Source of the DNA: Vreelandella nanhaiensis
Lineage (GTDB): Bacteria; Pseudomonadota; Gammaproteobacteria; Pseudomonadales; Halomonadaceae
Direction of reading: 5' to 3'
Assembly (NCBI RefSeq): GCF_003990185.1
Contig: NZ_RZHF01000004.1
Location: 372,001-436,000, forward strand
DNA length: 64,000 nucleotides
Every line of letters starts with the position of its first letter. Position 1 is the stretch's first letter. The position numbers were made by a program, and so were the translations under genes. The notes beneath the pieces were generated by a model that saw only the letters and a list, made by a program, of their open reading frames with translations, searched no databases and was not told the DNA's origin. Of this stretch, positions 46,907 through 55,842 are shown in pieces.

Positions 46907-47272
46907 CTACCGGCTGGCTTTGCGGCGGTCCATCGCTGCGGCAATGTCCTCTTCGTGCGCTTCACCCCAGCTGCAAAGCGGCTCCATGGCCCGTACCAGG
47001 CTTACCCCGAAGGGCGTCAGCGAGTAGTCGACGCGCAGCGGGATCTCCCCATAGTCGGTTCGCCGGACGATGCCGTCGGACTCAAGCTCTTTCAGCTGCT
47101 GGATCAACATTTTGTCACTCACGCCCCGGACGCTTCGCTTGAGCTCGCCGTAACGCGTCGGCCCCTTGTTTAAAAAGAACAGAATTAACGGCTTCCACTT
47201 CCCGGTGATCACGTGCAGCGTCGCATGCAGGCCGCAAATGAAACGTGGGTTTTCTGAGTTTTCTTTCGCCAT
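46907..47272 (-). CDS. HxlR-family transcriptional regulator
   Basis: A winged-helix regulator of 121 residues from ATG 47270-47272. Features are the conserved ICGLHATLHVITGKWKPLIL opening with its cysteine, GPTRYGELKRSVRGVSDKMLIQQLKELE recognition helix and DYSLTPFG wing. HxlR proteins often sense electrophiles through that cysteine and control an adjacent oxidoreductase, and here an SDR gene starts 93 bases away on the other strand. An ATG eight codons upstream is an alternative start. Confidence 0.92.
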   Translation of the reverse strand: MAKENSENPRFICGLHATLHVITGKWKPLILFFLNKGPTRYGELKRSVRGVSDKMLIQQLKELESDGIVRRTDYGEIPLRVDYSLTPFGVSLVRAMEPLCSWGEAHEEDIAAAMDRRKASR

Positions 47273-47365
47273 AACGATACTTACCAAAAGGTGCATACTT
47301 GAACATTTGTAAGTGGGTTATATATCGTTAAAGCGAATCGAGTCAACACACACGGAGACCCAAAC

Positions 47366-48100
47366 ATGAATCGGCTAAACGGTAAAATCGTACTCATCAC
47401 AGGCGGAGCCAGTGGCATCGGTCTGGCCTCGGCCCAACGCCTCATCGACGAAGGCGCCTTCGTCTTCATTGTCGGACGGCGCCAGGATGTCCTCGACAAC
47501 GCGGCGGTGGCACTGGGACCCAACGCCCGGGGTCTCCAGGCCGATGTGACGAAGCCAGAGGATCTCGACCGCGTATTCGAGACAGTCCAGAAAGAGAAAG
47601 GGCACCTGGACGTACTGGTGGCCAACGCGGGCGTCGGCGAATTCGCAAGCCTGGGGCAGATCACCTCCGAGCACTATGACTACATCTTCGACATCAACGT
47701 CAAAGGCACCCTCTTCACCGTCCAGAAGGCTCTGCCCCTGATGAAAAATGGCGGCTCCATCATCCTCACCGGTTCTACGGTGGGCAGCATGGGCACCCCG
47801 GCCATGAGCATCTACAGTGCCTCCAAGGCGGCCGTGCGCAATTTGGCGCGCAGCTGGGCGCATGACCTCAGGGGAACGGGCATTCGCGTGAACGTCATGT
47901 CGCCAGGCCCGACCCAAACAGACAAGGTGATGGAACTACTCCCACCCGAAGCCCTGAGCGAGATGAACCGGGCCATACCGCTTGAGCGCTTTGGCGACCC
48001 CAAGGAAACCGCAGCCGCAGTGGCGTTCCTGGCGTCCGACGATAGCAGCTTTATGACCGGGAGCGAGGTGTTCGTTGACGGGGGCTACGCTCAGGTTTAG
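47366..48100 (+). CDS. Short-chain dehydrogenase/reductase
   Basis: A classical 244-residue SDR. It has TGGASGIGLA for NAD(P), VANAGVGEF (NAG), catalytic serine in LTGSTVGS, YSASK with the catalytic Tyr-Lys, and SPGPTQTDK. An arginine pair in VGRRQD suggests NADPH preference. GGAGA precedes the ATG. It is divergent from hxlR, probably its regulator. The substrate is unknown. The pair lies between jetD and rnz remnants, so it has been moved as part of a rearranged block. Confidence 0.92.
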   Translation: MNRLNGKIVLITGGASGIGLASAQRLIDEGAFVFIVGRRQDVLDNAAVALGPNARGLQADVTKPEDLDRVFETVQKEKGHLDVLVANAGVGEFASLGQITSEHYDYIFDINVKGTLFTVQKALPLMKNGGSIILTGSTVGSMGTPAMSIYSASKAAVRNLARSWAHDLRGTGIRVNVMSPGPTQTDKVMELLPPEALSEMNRAIPLERFGDPKETAAAVAFLASDDSSFMTGSEVFVDGGYAQV

Positions 48101-48247
48101 GGCTAACTGGGAACCGGGAGGCAATGCACTAGAAGTGGTCAGTTTGGTTAAGAACGAATCGATCTGACCCTTTTTATATCTGAGATGAGACATCTACATG
48201 CACAATATTAAATTCAATGAGGCCATTGCCATGGTGAGTCCACGATG

Positions 48248-48565
48248 TCACCCCCTCAAAGGTAGCCTCCAGCTATGCCTTGATACCGGCAGGCGCATAA
48301 GGGTCAGCGGCGCTTTCCGGCCACCCATTCCCGCACTCGCCAATATACCCGGCAACCCATAGCAGTGGTCGCCGTGCACGTGGGTAATCAAGATAGCTTT
48401 CAATGAATAGAACGACAGCTTTGTATGCAAGACCTGATGCTGAGCGCCCTCACCACAATCAATCAGGTACCAGCCTTTCCCCTTGCTCTCTCGTAAAGCG
48501 ATTCCAGAAACGTTGCGTTGCTTGGTGGGTACACCAGTGGAGGTGCTGAGAAAGAGTAGGTTCAT
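48248..48565 (-). pseudogene. Truncated second copy of rnz
   Basis: The first 90 or so residues repeat the RNase Z N-terminus ([20 protein letters not shown] through [13 protein letters not shown]) with high identity to the intact rnz at 37070-38032. After APLT the frame shifts and similarity at DNA level ends near 48257. All later zinc ligands are missing, so a working enzyme is not expected. It keeps the original start codon but no recognisable upstream rnz context. Confidence 0.85.
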
Positions 48566-49160
48566 AACCCTCCATAGTATTTATTTTTTTACTAGTGGAA
48601 CTGTCGCCAAACATCTTTAGAGATACACTTTTTGATCACTTAAGCTATTATCAATGATTGATACGTCACGCAGCGAGTCATATAAATAATAAGGATAATA
48701 TACCAAGCCAATCTTAAGAATGCTAAAAATATAGCTTGACCGAGTTTTCTTCGTTAAGGCTTTAACCTCTGATGAATTAAAATTTATTCGGCTTTATTAT
48801 GTACGCATTGCTGACTACCATCGTCACCACGACCTGAAAAGAATCAAACATTAGACTTTAGAAATGCATCACTAGCACTACTCATTAGGAGCTGAAGGGC
48901 AAACAGAACCTTAACTAGTGCTATCTATAAAAAGCACAAAATAAGTTATAAAAAAACCTCATCAAACCAACAGCTACTCTTGCGTCATAAAAAACTATAC
49001 TAAGAGGACAAGCTTTTTAAAAAAAGACGCCACAACGCACTAAGATTCGGCAATAAAAAATATTAATTAAAACAAAAAAACTTTTAGCTTTGGAAGAATT
49101 AAACTAGAACGGAGAGGTGCCTTAGAGCACCTCTTACACTTATGCTATTACATTAGATAC
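48566..49160. other. AT-rich gene-free stretch, probable edge of the NACHT insertion
   Basis: About 600 bases with no credible gene, strongly AT-rich like the NACHT gene that follows and unlike the GC-rich SDR gene before it. Near its end a 7-base hairpin (GAGGTGC / GCACCTC, 49124-49143) lies about 20 bases past the NACHT stop and might act as a weak terminator. No direct repeats, integrase or transposase remains were seen. Confidence 0.5.
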
Positions 49161-52100
49161 TTAATCTTCCTGCTTTAACCAGTCGCTTAAACACTTCTTT
49201 TTGGATACCGGAGAAGACGAGCGCTCACGCCATTTTGAGAGAATAATTTGCATTCTACGGCTCATAATGTAGTTATCCCTATATAAGTCAATAAGCCTTC
49301 CTAGCAATGTTGCAGACTTATCATTATTTGGTAAAAGCTTTTTCTCCGCAAATCTTAGCATTGATAATATTAACCATTCTGGAGATTCTGAATCTAAAAG
49401 ATCAAAGAATAAATCATCAATATTTTGCTTAAAAAATTGCTCTTCTGTCACTCCATTAACCGCACTACCAATAACTAAAAAGCAAGAAATAGAAGCTTGT
49501 CGAAAAAGCCTTTCCTCATTTGGATTCGCAAATATTTCAAATAAACCAGAGCTAGTGATCCCAAATATAGAGTAAGGATCAGCTTGCATATCATTGCTAT
49601 ACTCGCGCTTACTAAATCTTGGAAGCTCATTAATAGAATTTCTTATGGTAACTAATGCGGATGCAAATAATGGTAACAACTTTTTCTCATTAATCAAATC
49701 TATGTTGAATGGGCTTATTTCAACTTCAAAGCGTTCAGAAACAAAATTTTCAACCTGTACTTCTGATAATCTGTCCAAAAATATTTCCCTTAACTCTTGC
49801 TCTCTAGAACCAGCAAGCTTGAATAAATTACCCCAATGCAATATGTGAGGGGCATATTCTTCAGGTTGAGAAAAAACATGCTCAATTAAATCAGCTGGTT
49901 CTAAATCTTCAAAAAATTCTAAATCACCATCAGTTTCCCAATGAATTAAAATGCTAGCAGCAAGATTCGAGTAATCTCGACAAATGGCTTTCCAGCTAGC
50001 TTTTGAAAAACCACCATGTATTGCAACCATATCAGCATAAGGACGAATATTACGTCCATCAAGCTTTCCAGTCTTAATAAGCTTGTCGTAACTTGATCTA
50101 TCAAGAAAAGAAAGCTTTTTTATAAACTCTAAATTATCATGTCTCAAAGAATCTAATGGAAGCATCGCACATATATAACTCGGAGCTAGCTTCTCGAAAC
50201 CAACTATCCTAGTCGAAAACGAATAATAATTCTGAAAATCCTCATAGCTTTTAGTTTTAGCTAGAACAATTGTTGATGCACAATATTGAAAAAAGGGACT
50301 AAGCTCATTATAACATTCAATTTCAAAATCAATTGAGGATGGTATAGAGCCAGACTGCCAATTATCTTTAAAAACTTGAAATTCAAGCCCTTTATATTTC
50401 CACCTAGGGGTTATAATATTTTTCTCTTTACTAGGCACATCTTTTATAAACAAACTAAGCAATTTTTTCTTAAAATTAGAAAGCTTAGCAAACTCAGAAC
50501 ATTGCAAACTTGTCTTTAGGTTATCAATTAAGACACCTAGCAATAGTGAATAGTCAAGTCCTACTCTAATTTCATCCTCGTTAAGAATGGAAATCAACCC
50601 ACCAATAAACCATTCCTGAACATTATCATTTCTTTCTTCATAACGGGCAAATCTAGAAATATTTCTTTTATGAACTGTTAGTATTGCATTAATATAGCAT
50701 GAAGATGATTTCATTATTCTATTGAGAACGCGCAAATACTGATCACTTTCTATACTAAGAGATTTAGTAAGTACACTTGCAGCACCAACTTGCTCTTCCT
50801 CACTAGCTTCAAACAAGTACTCAATCATACAACCTTGCAGCCATATCCTTGTATTAGAGTGACTTACATCAGCCATTAAACCTATAAGCGCGCTATCTAA
50901 TGTACTATACAAAGGTGTCAATACACTTTTAAAATTTTGTCGTACTCGACGGTCTTGTTCTAAAACTCCCTCAGTTATTAACCTAAGCGCTAGAATCGCT
51001 CCAATAGCTAATCTTTTTCTAAAAATTTGCTTAAAATGACACCCCTCCCAATTATCAGTAGAAGAAAGCACATCCGCAGACATAGCCAACTCGGAAATTC
51101 TTCCATTAACTACAAGAGAGCTTAGCAAAAAGTGCATAACCTCTCGCCAATGAGCATCTGCACATATAACATCTATACGATCACGCATTGTAATAGCTGT
51201 CACGTCTGTGTAAATAAACTCACCTGCAAAAAACTCTTGTAGCTGCCGAATATCGAATCTTACATAATCACTATTATCAGGAGTATTAACAAAGACTAAA
51301 CGCTCAGTTGTCGCCTCCATTAGAGCATTCAAAGTTTCATCTATGTTAGTTTCAGACAATATTGTTACCGTTTCTTTAGAAAGCTTTTCAAATTCTTTTT
51401 TCTCAAGAGTAGCTTCAGCTCCGTCACTAATTTCTGCTTTTGCATGCAATGCAATTCCAAGCCTAGCATGGATTGCTTTTAAGAGTTTATCTTCTCGTAA
51501 AAGAATATTGATTCTAGGATCTTTAAAGTTTTTCTGGCTTTCCCTTTTTTTCATAACTCGATAAAAGTTTTCAAACAGCTCCCATCGTTTTTCCGGTGGC
51601 CTTCCTCCATCTCGGACAACAACCGCCATAATATGCGATTGAAGAGGAGTCGTCATTAACTCGCGAACTTGTGCAGAATGCATTGCATTTGAAAGAGTTT
51701 CAACAGAATCATCACCTTCCGATTCAGTACGACCAAATCTAACTACTGCAGTTGCGCAAAGTAGAGCTATATGTGTTGGTAAGTGTGAAAGAACTGCTGT
51801 ACTAGCATCTAATTTTTCAAATTGTCCGGAATATCCTTGTGGTCTGGTAGTGCACAAAATCAGTGCATCTGAATCAATAGAAGGTAAAACCTCATCAGTG
51901 AATTTTATTATTTCATTAGCGATGTTGTCTTTTACATCATTTGGTACTTCATCAAGCCCATCAAAATTAAAAAACCAGCTTTTAGTGCTGATCACCCTTT
52001 TAAGAGTGCCGGGTAAAACTTGCTGCTCTGTTTTTGCCTCAATTCTTTCAGCCAAATAACTAAGCATACCTTTTGATTCTTTATCATCTCTTCCTCCATA

Positions 52101-53135
52101 CCAAGTAGCGAAATCTTTAAGCTCTACCTGAACAGGAATACGTGGCACATTAGTCCACAGCCCTAGCTGCTCTGCGACTAATTTCAATTCGCTAGCGGTT
52201 TCTTCTACTGCGGGAAGAACGTTAGGCCCCCCTTTATTCAATATAAATGACGCTCTTTGAATTTGACTATAAAATTGACCTAAAGTTGATTTACCTTGCC
52301 CTGGACCACCCTTTAATATAAACACACGAGAACGTTTTAAAGCTTTACCATAGTTTCTTCCTCGAATTGACTCATTACTCCAGCAAGAAACTTTGTGATT
52401 ACATGCTGCACTAGATGAAAGCGTATCTAAAAAATTTTCATATTGACAACTATCTACAGCAAAAGGCAAATCAACAAACAACTGATGAATTTTTGGCCTC
52501 GCATCAGAAGATGAACCGGCTTGTTCTAACTTAGTATAAGCTTGCTCATTAAACTGATTAACTATTAAATGATCAATTATCGCTTTAGCTTGAGCATATT
52601 TATCATTTATGCTTTCATACAAACTAGATAACACATTACCCGGTGTCAAAAAATGCCCATAGTGCCTAGCAACTTCAAGATCTTTGCCTAAAAAATCTAA
52701 TATTTTCCTCCCACCCCATATATCAAATTTTATTTTATCAGATAGCTCAGAGTGTACTAATTTTTTTATCTTATCGTAGCTGCCAGTATTTTTAACCGCA
52801 GTAGGTTCAATATTAGTAGCTATAATCCATATATCAGGAACTGGCCGGCTGCGTTTGTGAAATAAATTAATTTCATTGCGAACTTGTTCATATAACCATT
52901 TTTGCTGATTTTTACTTAAATTCGGCTTATGGAACTTAGATTGTATATACCACACTCCTGACCATGAATTCTTAACAGTAGGATAAGGAGCTGCACCTTC
53001 CAAATAACCATCTCTTCCTCCGTCAGCCCCATCAGCAAATCCAGTAACACCATTCCCAAGCACACGCATAGCCAAGTAATTAACCATACTCTCAAACGAG
53101 TGACTATCTAACTGACTCAATTCATATGATGACAT
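49161..53135 (-). CDS. NACHT NTPase with N-terminal Mrr-like nuclease domain (antiphage candidate)
   Basis: 1324 residues. The N-terminal domain has Mrr/PD-(D/E)xK spacing: E15, D42 in GGRDG and Q65-S66-K67 in VWYIQSKFH, a predicted DNA-cleaving effector. The NACHT ATPase follows, with Walker A GGPGQGKST at 276-284 and Walker B WFFNFDGLDEVP at 387-398. The remaining 800 residues are helix-rich with no recognised domain and probably form the sensor. This layout fits bacterial NACHT/Avs-type STAND proteins that sense phage components and kill or protect the cell. No signal or membrane segment. DNA is far more AT-rich than its neighbours, pointing to recent transfer. Confidence 0.85.
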   Translation of the reverse strand: MSSYELSQLDSHSFESMVNYLAMRVLGNGVTGFADGADGGRDGYLEGAAPYPTVKNSWSGVWYIQSKFHKPNLSKNQQKWLYEQVRNEINLFHKRSRPVPDIWIIATNIEPTAVKNTGSYDKIKKLVHSELSDKIKFDIWGGRKILDFLGKDLEVARHYGHFLTPGNVLSSLYESINDKYAQAKAIIDHLIVNQFNEQAYTKLEQAGSSSDARPKIHQLFVDLPFAVDSCQYENFLDTLSSSAACNHKVSCWSNESIRGRNYGKALKRSRVFILKGGPGQGKSTLGQFYSQIQRASFILNKGGPNVLPAVEETASELKLVAEQLGLWTNVPRIPVQVELKDFATWYGGRDDKESKGMLSYLAERIEAKTEQQVLPGTLKRVISTKSWFFNFDGLDEVPNDVKDNIANEIIKFTDEVLPSIDSDALILCTTRPQGYSGQFEKLDASTAVLSHLPTHIALLCATAVVRFGRTESEGDDSVETLSNAMHSAQVRELMTTPLQSHIMAVVVRDGGRPPEKRWELFENFYRVMKKRESQKNFKDPRINILLREDKLLKAIHARLGIALHAKAEISDGAEATLEKKEFEKLSKETVTILSETNIDETLNALMEATTERLVFVNTPDNSDYVRFDIRQLQEFFAGEFIYTDVTAITMRDRIDVICADAHWREVMHFLLSSLVVNGRISELAMSADVLSSTDNWEGCHFKQIFRKRLAIGAILALRLITEGVLEQDRRVRQNFKSVLTPLYSTLDSALIGLMADVSHSNTRIWLQGCMIEYLFEASEEEQVGAASVLTKSLSIESDQYLRVLNRIMKSSSCYINAILTVHKRNISRFARYEERNDNVQEWFIGGLISILNEDEIRVGLDYSLLLGVLIDNLKTSLQCSEFAKLSNFKKKLLSLFIKDVPSKEKNIITPRWKYKGLEFQVFKDNWQSGSIPSSIDFEIECYNELSPFFQYCASTIVLAKTKSYEDFQNYYSFSTRIVGFEKLAPSYICAMLPLDSLRHDNLEFIKKLSFLDRSSYDKLIKTGKLDGRNIRPYADMVAIHGGFSKASWKAICRDYSNLAASILIHWETDGDLEFFEDLEPADLIEHVFSQPEEYAPHILHWGNLFKLAGSREQELREIFLDRLSEVQVENFVSERFEVEISPFNIDLINEKKLLPLFASALVTIRNSINELPRFSKREYSNDMQADPYSIFGITSSGLFEIFANPNEERLFRQASISCFLVIGSAVNGVTEEQFFKQNIDDLFFDLLDSESPEWLILSMLRFAEKKLLPNNDKSATLLGRLIDLYRDNYIMSRRMQIILSKWRERSSSPVSKKKCLSDWLKQED

Positions 53136-53306
53136 TATGTTCTATTCCCTAATAAAAATAAATTATAATTAATTTTAAAAATTTAACTTTATATCGAAAA
53201 CTCAATAGAGTTGAATAGTTCCGAAAACATTGTAGTTAACTGAGTAACCTGCCAGGCAATCAAAACATAACTACCGTAATTTCGCTATCCCTTCAATAAC
53301 ACTATA

Positions 53307-53966
53307 TCAGTCCTGATTAAATTTTATGAGTAACGCCAGAGTGACGCCTTTGCCGTCACAGTAACCTATGTAGATATGTGTTCGGCGGGTTTTGCGCCAC
53401 ACCTCGGCCAGTAAGGCAAAGCCACCACCGTAGTGGTTATCGCTACGGTAGACGACCAGCGGATTTATGTATCCCCTTAGCGCTGAAATATCCGGCGAAG
53501 ACTCATAGAAGCTGTCCAGGTTTTCAACCTGAATCAAGGCGCTAAACGTGCTCAGCTTTAGCGCCTGCACATCCACATCACGAATTGTGTGCGGCTCACT
53601 GGAAAGCCCTGCTATTGGCTGAGGCGGAAAGCTTACGAGCACCCGCCGTGCGCGGGGGCTTTCGCGGTTGGTTTTATCCTCTTCTAGCCCCTCTTTGGCC
53701 TGGGCGCTGCTGGTCAGGCTACTGAGTGAACGGCCTAGCGGCGCTATTCGGGCGCTGTCTAATACATCGTTGATCTGTGCGAGCAACGCGGGGTCAAAGC
53801 GCAGTGCTCTACTGTTGATTCGCGAGGCCAGGTCAATGTCGTGCTGGTGGCACCAGGCGACCACGTCGTCTACCCATTGGCGGCGGGGCTTTTCCACCGT
53901 GGGCTGGCGGAGCAGTTCGCGGGCGACGCCGTTAAGCCCATTGTGTGCGCGGCTGGGTAGGTTCAT
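53307..53966 (-). CDS. jetD: JetD-like Wadjet nuclease subunit, C-terminally truncated
   Basis: 219 residues, starting with a four-base overlap with the upstream kleisin gene. The N-terminal 140 residues form the arm/helical region. From 148 the Toprim-like region begins with VENLDSF, the usual glutamate, then NPLVVYRSDNHYGGGFALL and IYIGYCDGKG. The usual GDFDPxG motif reads GYCDGKG, so the first Asp of the DxD pair is lost. The chain stops 15 residues later, missing the C-terminal 60-70 residues seen in the remnant at 46557-46880. DNA cleavage activity is therefore doubtful. Confidence 0.75.
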   Translation of the reverse strand: MNLPSRAHNGLNGVARELLRQPTVEKPRRQWVDDVVAWCHQHDIDLASRINSRALRFDPALLAQINDVLDSARIAPLGRSLSSLTSSAQAKEGLEEDKTNRESPRARRVLVSFPPQPIAGLSSEPHTIRDVDVQALKLSTFSALIQVENLDSFYESSPDISALRGYINPLVVYRSDNHYGGGFALLAEVWRKTRRTHIYIGYCDGKGVTLALLIKFNQD

Positions 53967-55216
53967 ACGGCCAGCTGCAGTTCAACGTCGTGGATCAGGC
54001 GCAGGTGATTGAAGGCACTCGCTTGAGTCTCCTGTTGTTTAAGGCGAAATGCGCGCTGGTCGTTGCGCGGCAGGCCCTGGTACTCGGCAATCACCTGGAA
54101 CAGCCAGATTTCATCGGGCCACTCCAGTGGGCTTTCGTGCAGGTACTCAAGGGCGCTGACTGGTTCTGCCTGGGGCTGATCGATCACACTTAAATAGAAG
54201 TGTTCAACATCCTGCTTAAGTGCCTGTTGGCGGGCGGCGGCCAAGCTACTTTCCTGCGCTTGAGCAGGTGCCGCTGCTTCCACCGTTTGTGTGGTGTGGC
54301 GCGGCTGAGGCAGTTGATGCAGCAGGTCGGCGAGTACCTGGCACTCCAGGTTGCGGTCTAGCGCTGGGGCGGCCGCCGCGTTTAGCGGGGCGGCTTGATT
54401 GACCAGCGCGGGCACCTCGCTGCGCCGGGCGTAGTTGCTGGGCATAAAACCTGGGTGCTCGCGCATAAACGCAGCCATACCGCTGATCAGGCGGCTGCGC
54501 GCCTGCTGCTTACGAAAGCGCGCCATCAGTTCGATCAAGCGCCGCTGCACTTCGCGCAGGCCGGTGTAGTGGTGGCTTAACTGCTGTTGAAGCTGGCTGA
54601 TCAATAGCTTGCGCAGGCTGCCATCGCTGCCTACCAGCTCTATCAACTCGTCAAAGTTAATCAGCGCCAGGCCATCCAGAAGCCTGGCGATCTGTTTCTG
54701 GGCGCGGTCGTTTTCACGGATTTTGTCGTTGAGCTGGCTGACGAAGCCAAAATCGCTATTCAGCCGCTGCCAGAGGCTGTCGATGGCATCGGCGAAGCGG
54801 CCATTCAGGTCGTCGACTTCCTGACGCAGGCGCATTAGTTGCTGCTCTAGCCGCCAGTGTTCGCCCCGGCTGCGCGCCTCGCGGTAGCTGTGCACCAGGG
54901 CACGAATCAGCTCCAAGGTTTCGGCCACATCGGCATTCACATGGCGGCGGGTCTCGTCGGCGAGCATTTCGGCGATCAGTTCACGCACCTTGGGCGCCAG
55001 CTTCACGCCGCTGTGCTCATCCGGCCGCCACAAAATACGCGCCGCCAGTAGCTTGCGCAGGGCGCTATCGCTGAGCGACTCCAGCGGCACTTCATCGCGG
55101 GTGTAGGCCTGCATGAGAACATCGGAATGCTTGCCCAGCAGCGCCAGCCGTTCGCTGCCGGTTTTCAGCAGGCGGCTTTCCAGCTCGTTCACACTGCTAT
55201 TCATACTCTTGCTCAC
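53963..55216 (-). CDS. jetA: JetA/MksB-type kleisin-like subunit of an SMC defence complex
   Basis: 417 residues. The GTG start at 55214-55216 has GGAGG seven bases before it and overlaps the jetB stop. The first 100 residues look like a winged-helix kleisin N-terminus (SLSDSALRKLLAARILWRPDE), then long helices (MRLRQEVDDLNGRFADAID, RARKQQARSR-type), a low-complexity Ala/Pro linker near 290-330 and a C-terminal helical/winged domain (PLEWPDEIWLFQVIAEYQ). Kleisins join the SMC heads. Similar proteins are often called phage resistance protein in genomes; direct sequence signatures are weak and the call rests on operon context. Confidence 0.7.
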   Translation of the reverse strand: MSKSMNSSVNELESRLLKTGSERLALLGKHSDVLMQAYTRDEVPLESLSDSALRKLLAARILWRPDEHSGVKLAPKVRELIAEMLADETRRHVNADVAETLELIRALVHSYREARSRGEHWRLEQQLMRLRQEVDDLNGRFADAIDSLWQRLNSDFGFVSQLNDKIRENDRAQKQIARLLDGLALINFDELIELVGSDGSLRKLLISQLQQQLSHHYTGLREVQRRLIELMARFRKQQARSRLISGMAAFMREHPGFMPSNYARRSEVPALVNQAAPLNAAAAPALDRNLECQVLADLLHQLPQPRHTTQTVEAAAPAQAQESSLAAARQQALKQDVEHFYLSVIDQPQAEPVSALEYLHESPLEWPDEIWLFQVIAEYQGLPRNDQRAFRLKQQETQASAFNHLRLIHDVELQLAV

Positions 55217-55842
55217 AAGAGGACCTCCTGCTTGCCCTCTTCACCTTCGGCATCAATCGGCAGGTTCTCTTCATCGCGGATAAAGCGCACCAGGTCTACC
55301 AGGTAGTCGATCTTGCCGGTCACCACGAACACCTGCCGCTCTGAATGCGGCTGAAGCAGGTAGCCGTGCTCCTTCAGGCGCTTGAAGACCTGCTTTGCCT
55401 GGGCATCCAGCTGATCGCTCTGCGAGCCGAAAAAGCTGTCGGTGGCCAGGCGTTCCAGGCGTTCGCGCAGGCTTTGGTTGTCTTCACACTTGGCGCTGAA
55501 TTCGGCCGGTTTGAGTACATCGCCGGGGGCCGCCAGGGTATCGCGGCCCAGCGCTTCTTGAACCAGCTGTAGCCACTCTAGCAGCGGCAGCAGGCTGTTG
55601 AGTGTCTCACCCAGCTGGCGTGAAAGCTGATCCCGAGCGCTGTCATTCAGCTGTCGCCAGGCCAGGAAATACACGCTGCCGTCTTCATTGCTGGCCAGCC
55701 GCCGATTAAGCGGCCGCAGGTAGATGTCGATCTCCTCGCGGGTCTCTGCATTGCTCAAGTGGCGATAGCCGCTTTCATCACTCACCGGGCAGATAAATTC
55801 CCCGGCGAGTAACCGCTCAAGCAGTGGGCCATGTTCGATCAT
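55213..55842 (-). CDS. jetB: JetB/MksE-type KITE subunit of an SMC defence complex
   Basis: 209 residues from an ATG with AGGAGG seven bases upstream; overlaps both neighbours by four bases. Two winged-helix domains appear likely. HGPLLERLLAGEFICPVSDE followed by ETREEIDIYLRPLNRRLAS is typical of MukE/JetB openings, and QVFKRLKEHGYLLQPHSERQVFVVTGKIDYLVDLVRFI is the usual C-terminal segment. It dimerises and binds the kleisin in Wadjet and MukBEF. The size and order agree with a four-gene Wadjet-like system. Confidence 0.78.
   Translation of the reverse strand: MIEHGPLLERLLAGEFICPVSDESGYRHLSNAETREEIDIYLRPLNRRLASNEDGSVYFLAWRQLNDSARDQLSRQLGETLNSLLPLLEWLQLVQEALGRDTLAAPGDVLKPAEFSAKCEDNQSLRERLERLATDSFFGSQSDQLDAQAKQVFKRLKEHGYLLQPHSERQVFVVTGKIDYLVDLVRFIRDEENLPIDAEGEEGKQEVLL

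Noticed and set aside
46376-49160. Integron integrase or transposase next to the cassette array
   Set aside because: All frames were checked for tyrosine recombinase (RHxRY-type) and DDE motifs by eye; only HxlR, SDR and gene remnants are present.
48200-53300. Prophage or transposon around the NACHT gene
   Set aside because: No phage structural genes, integrase, terminal inverted repeats or target duplications could be recognised at either edge.
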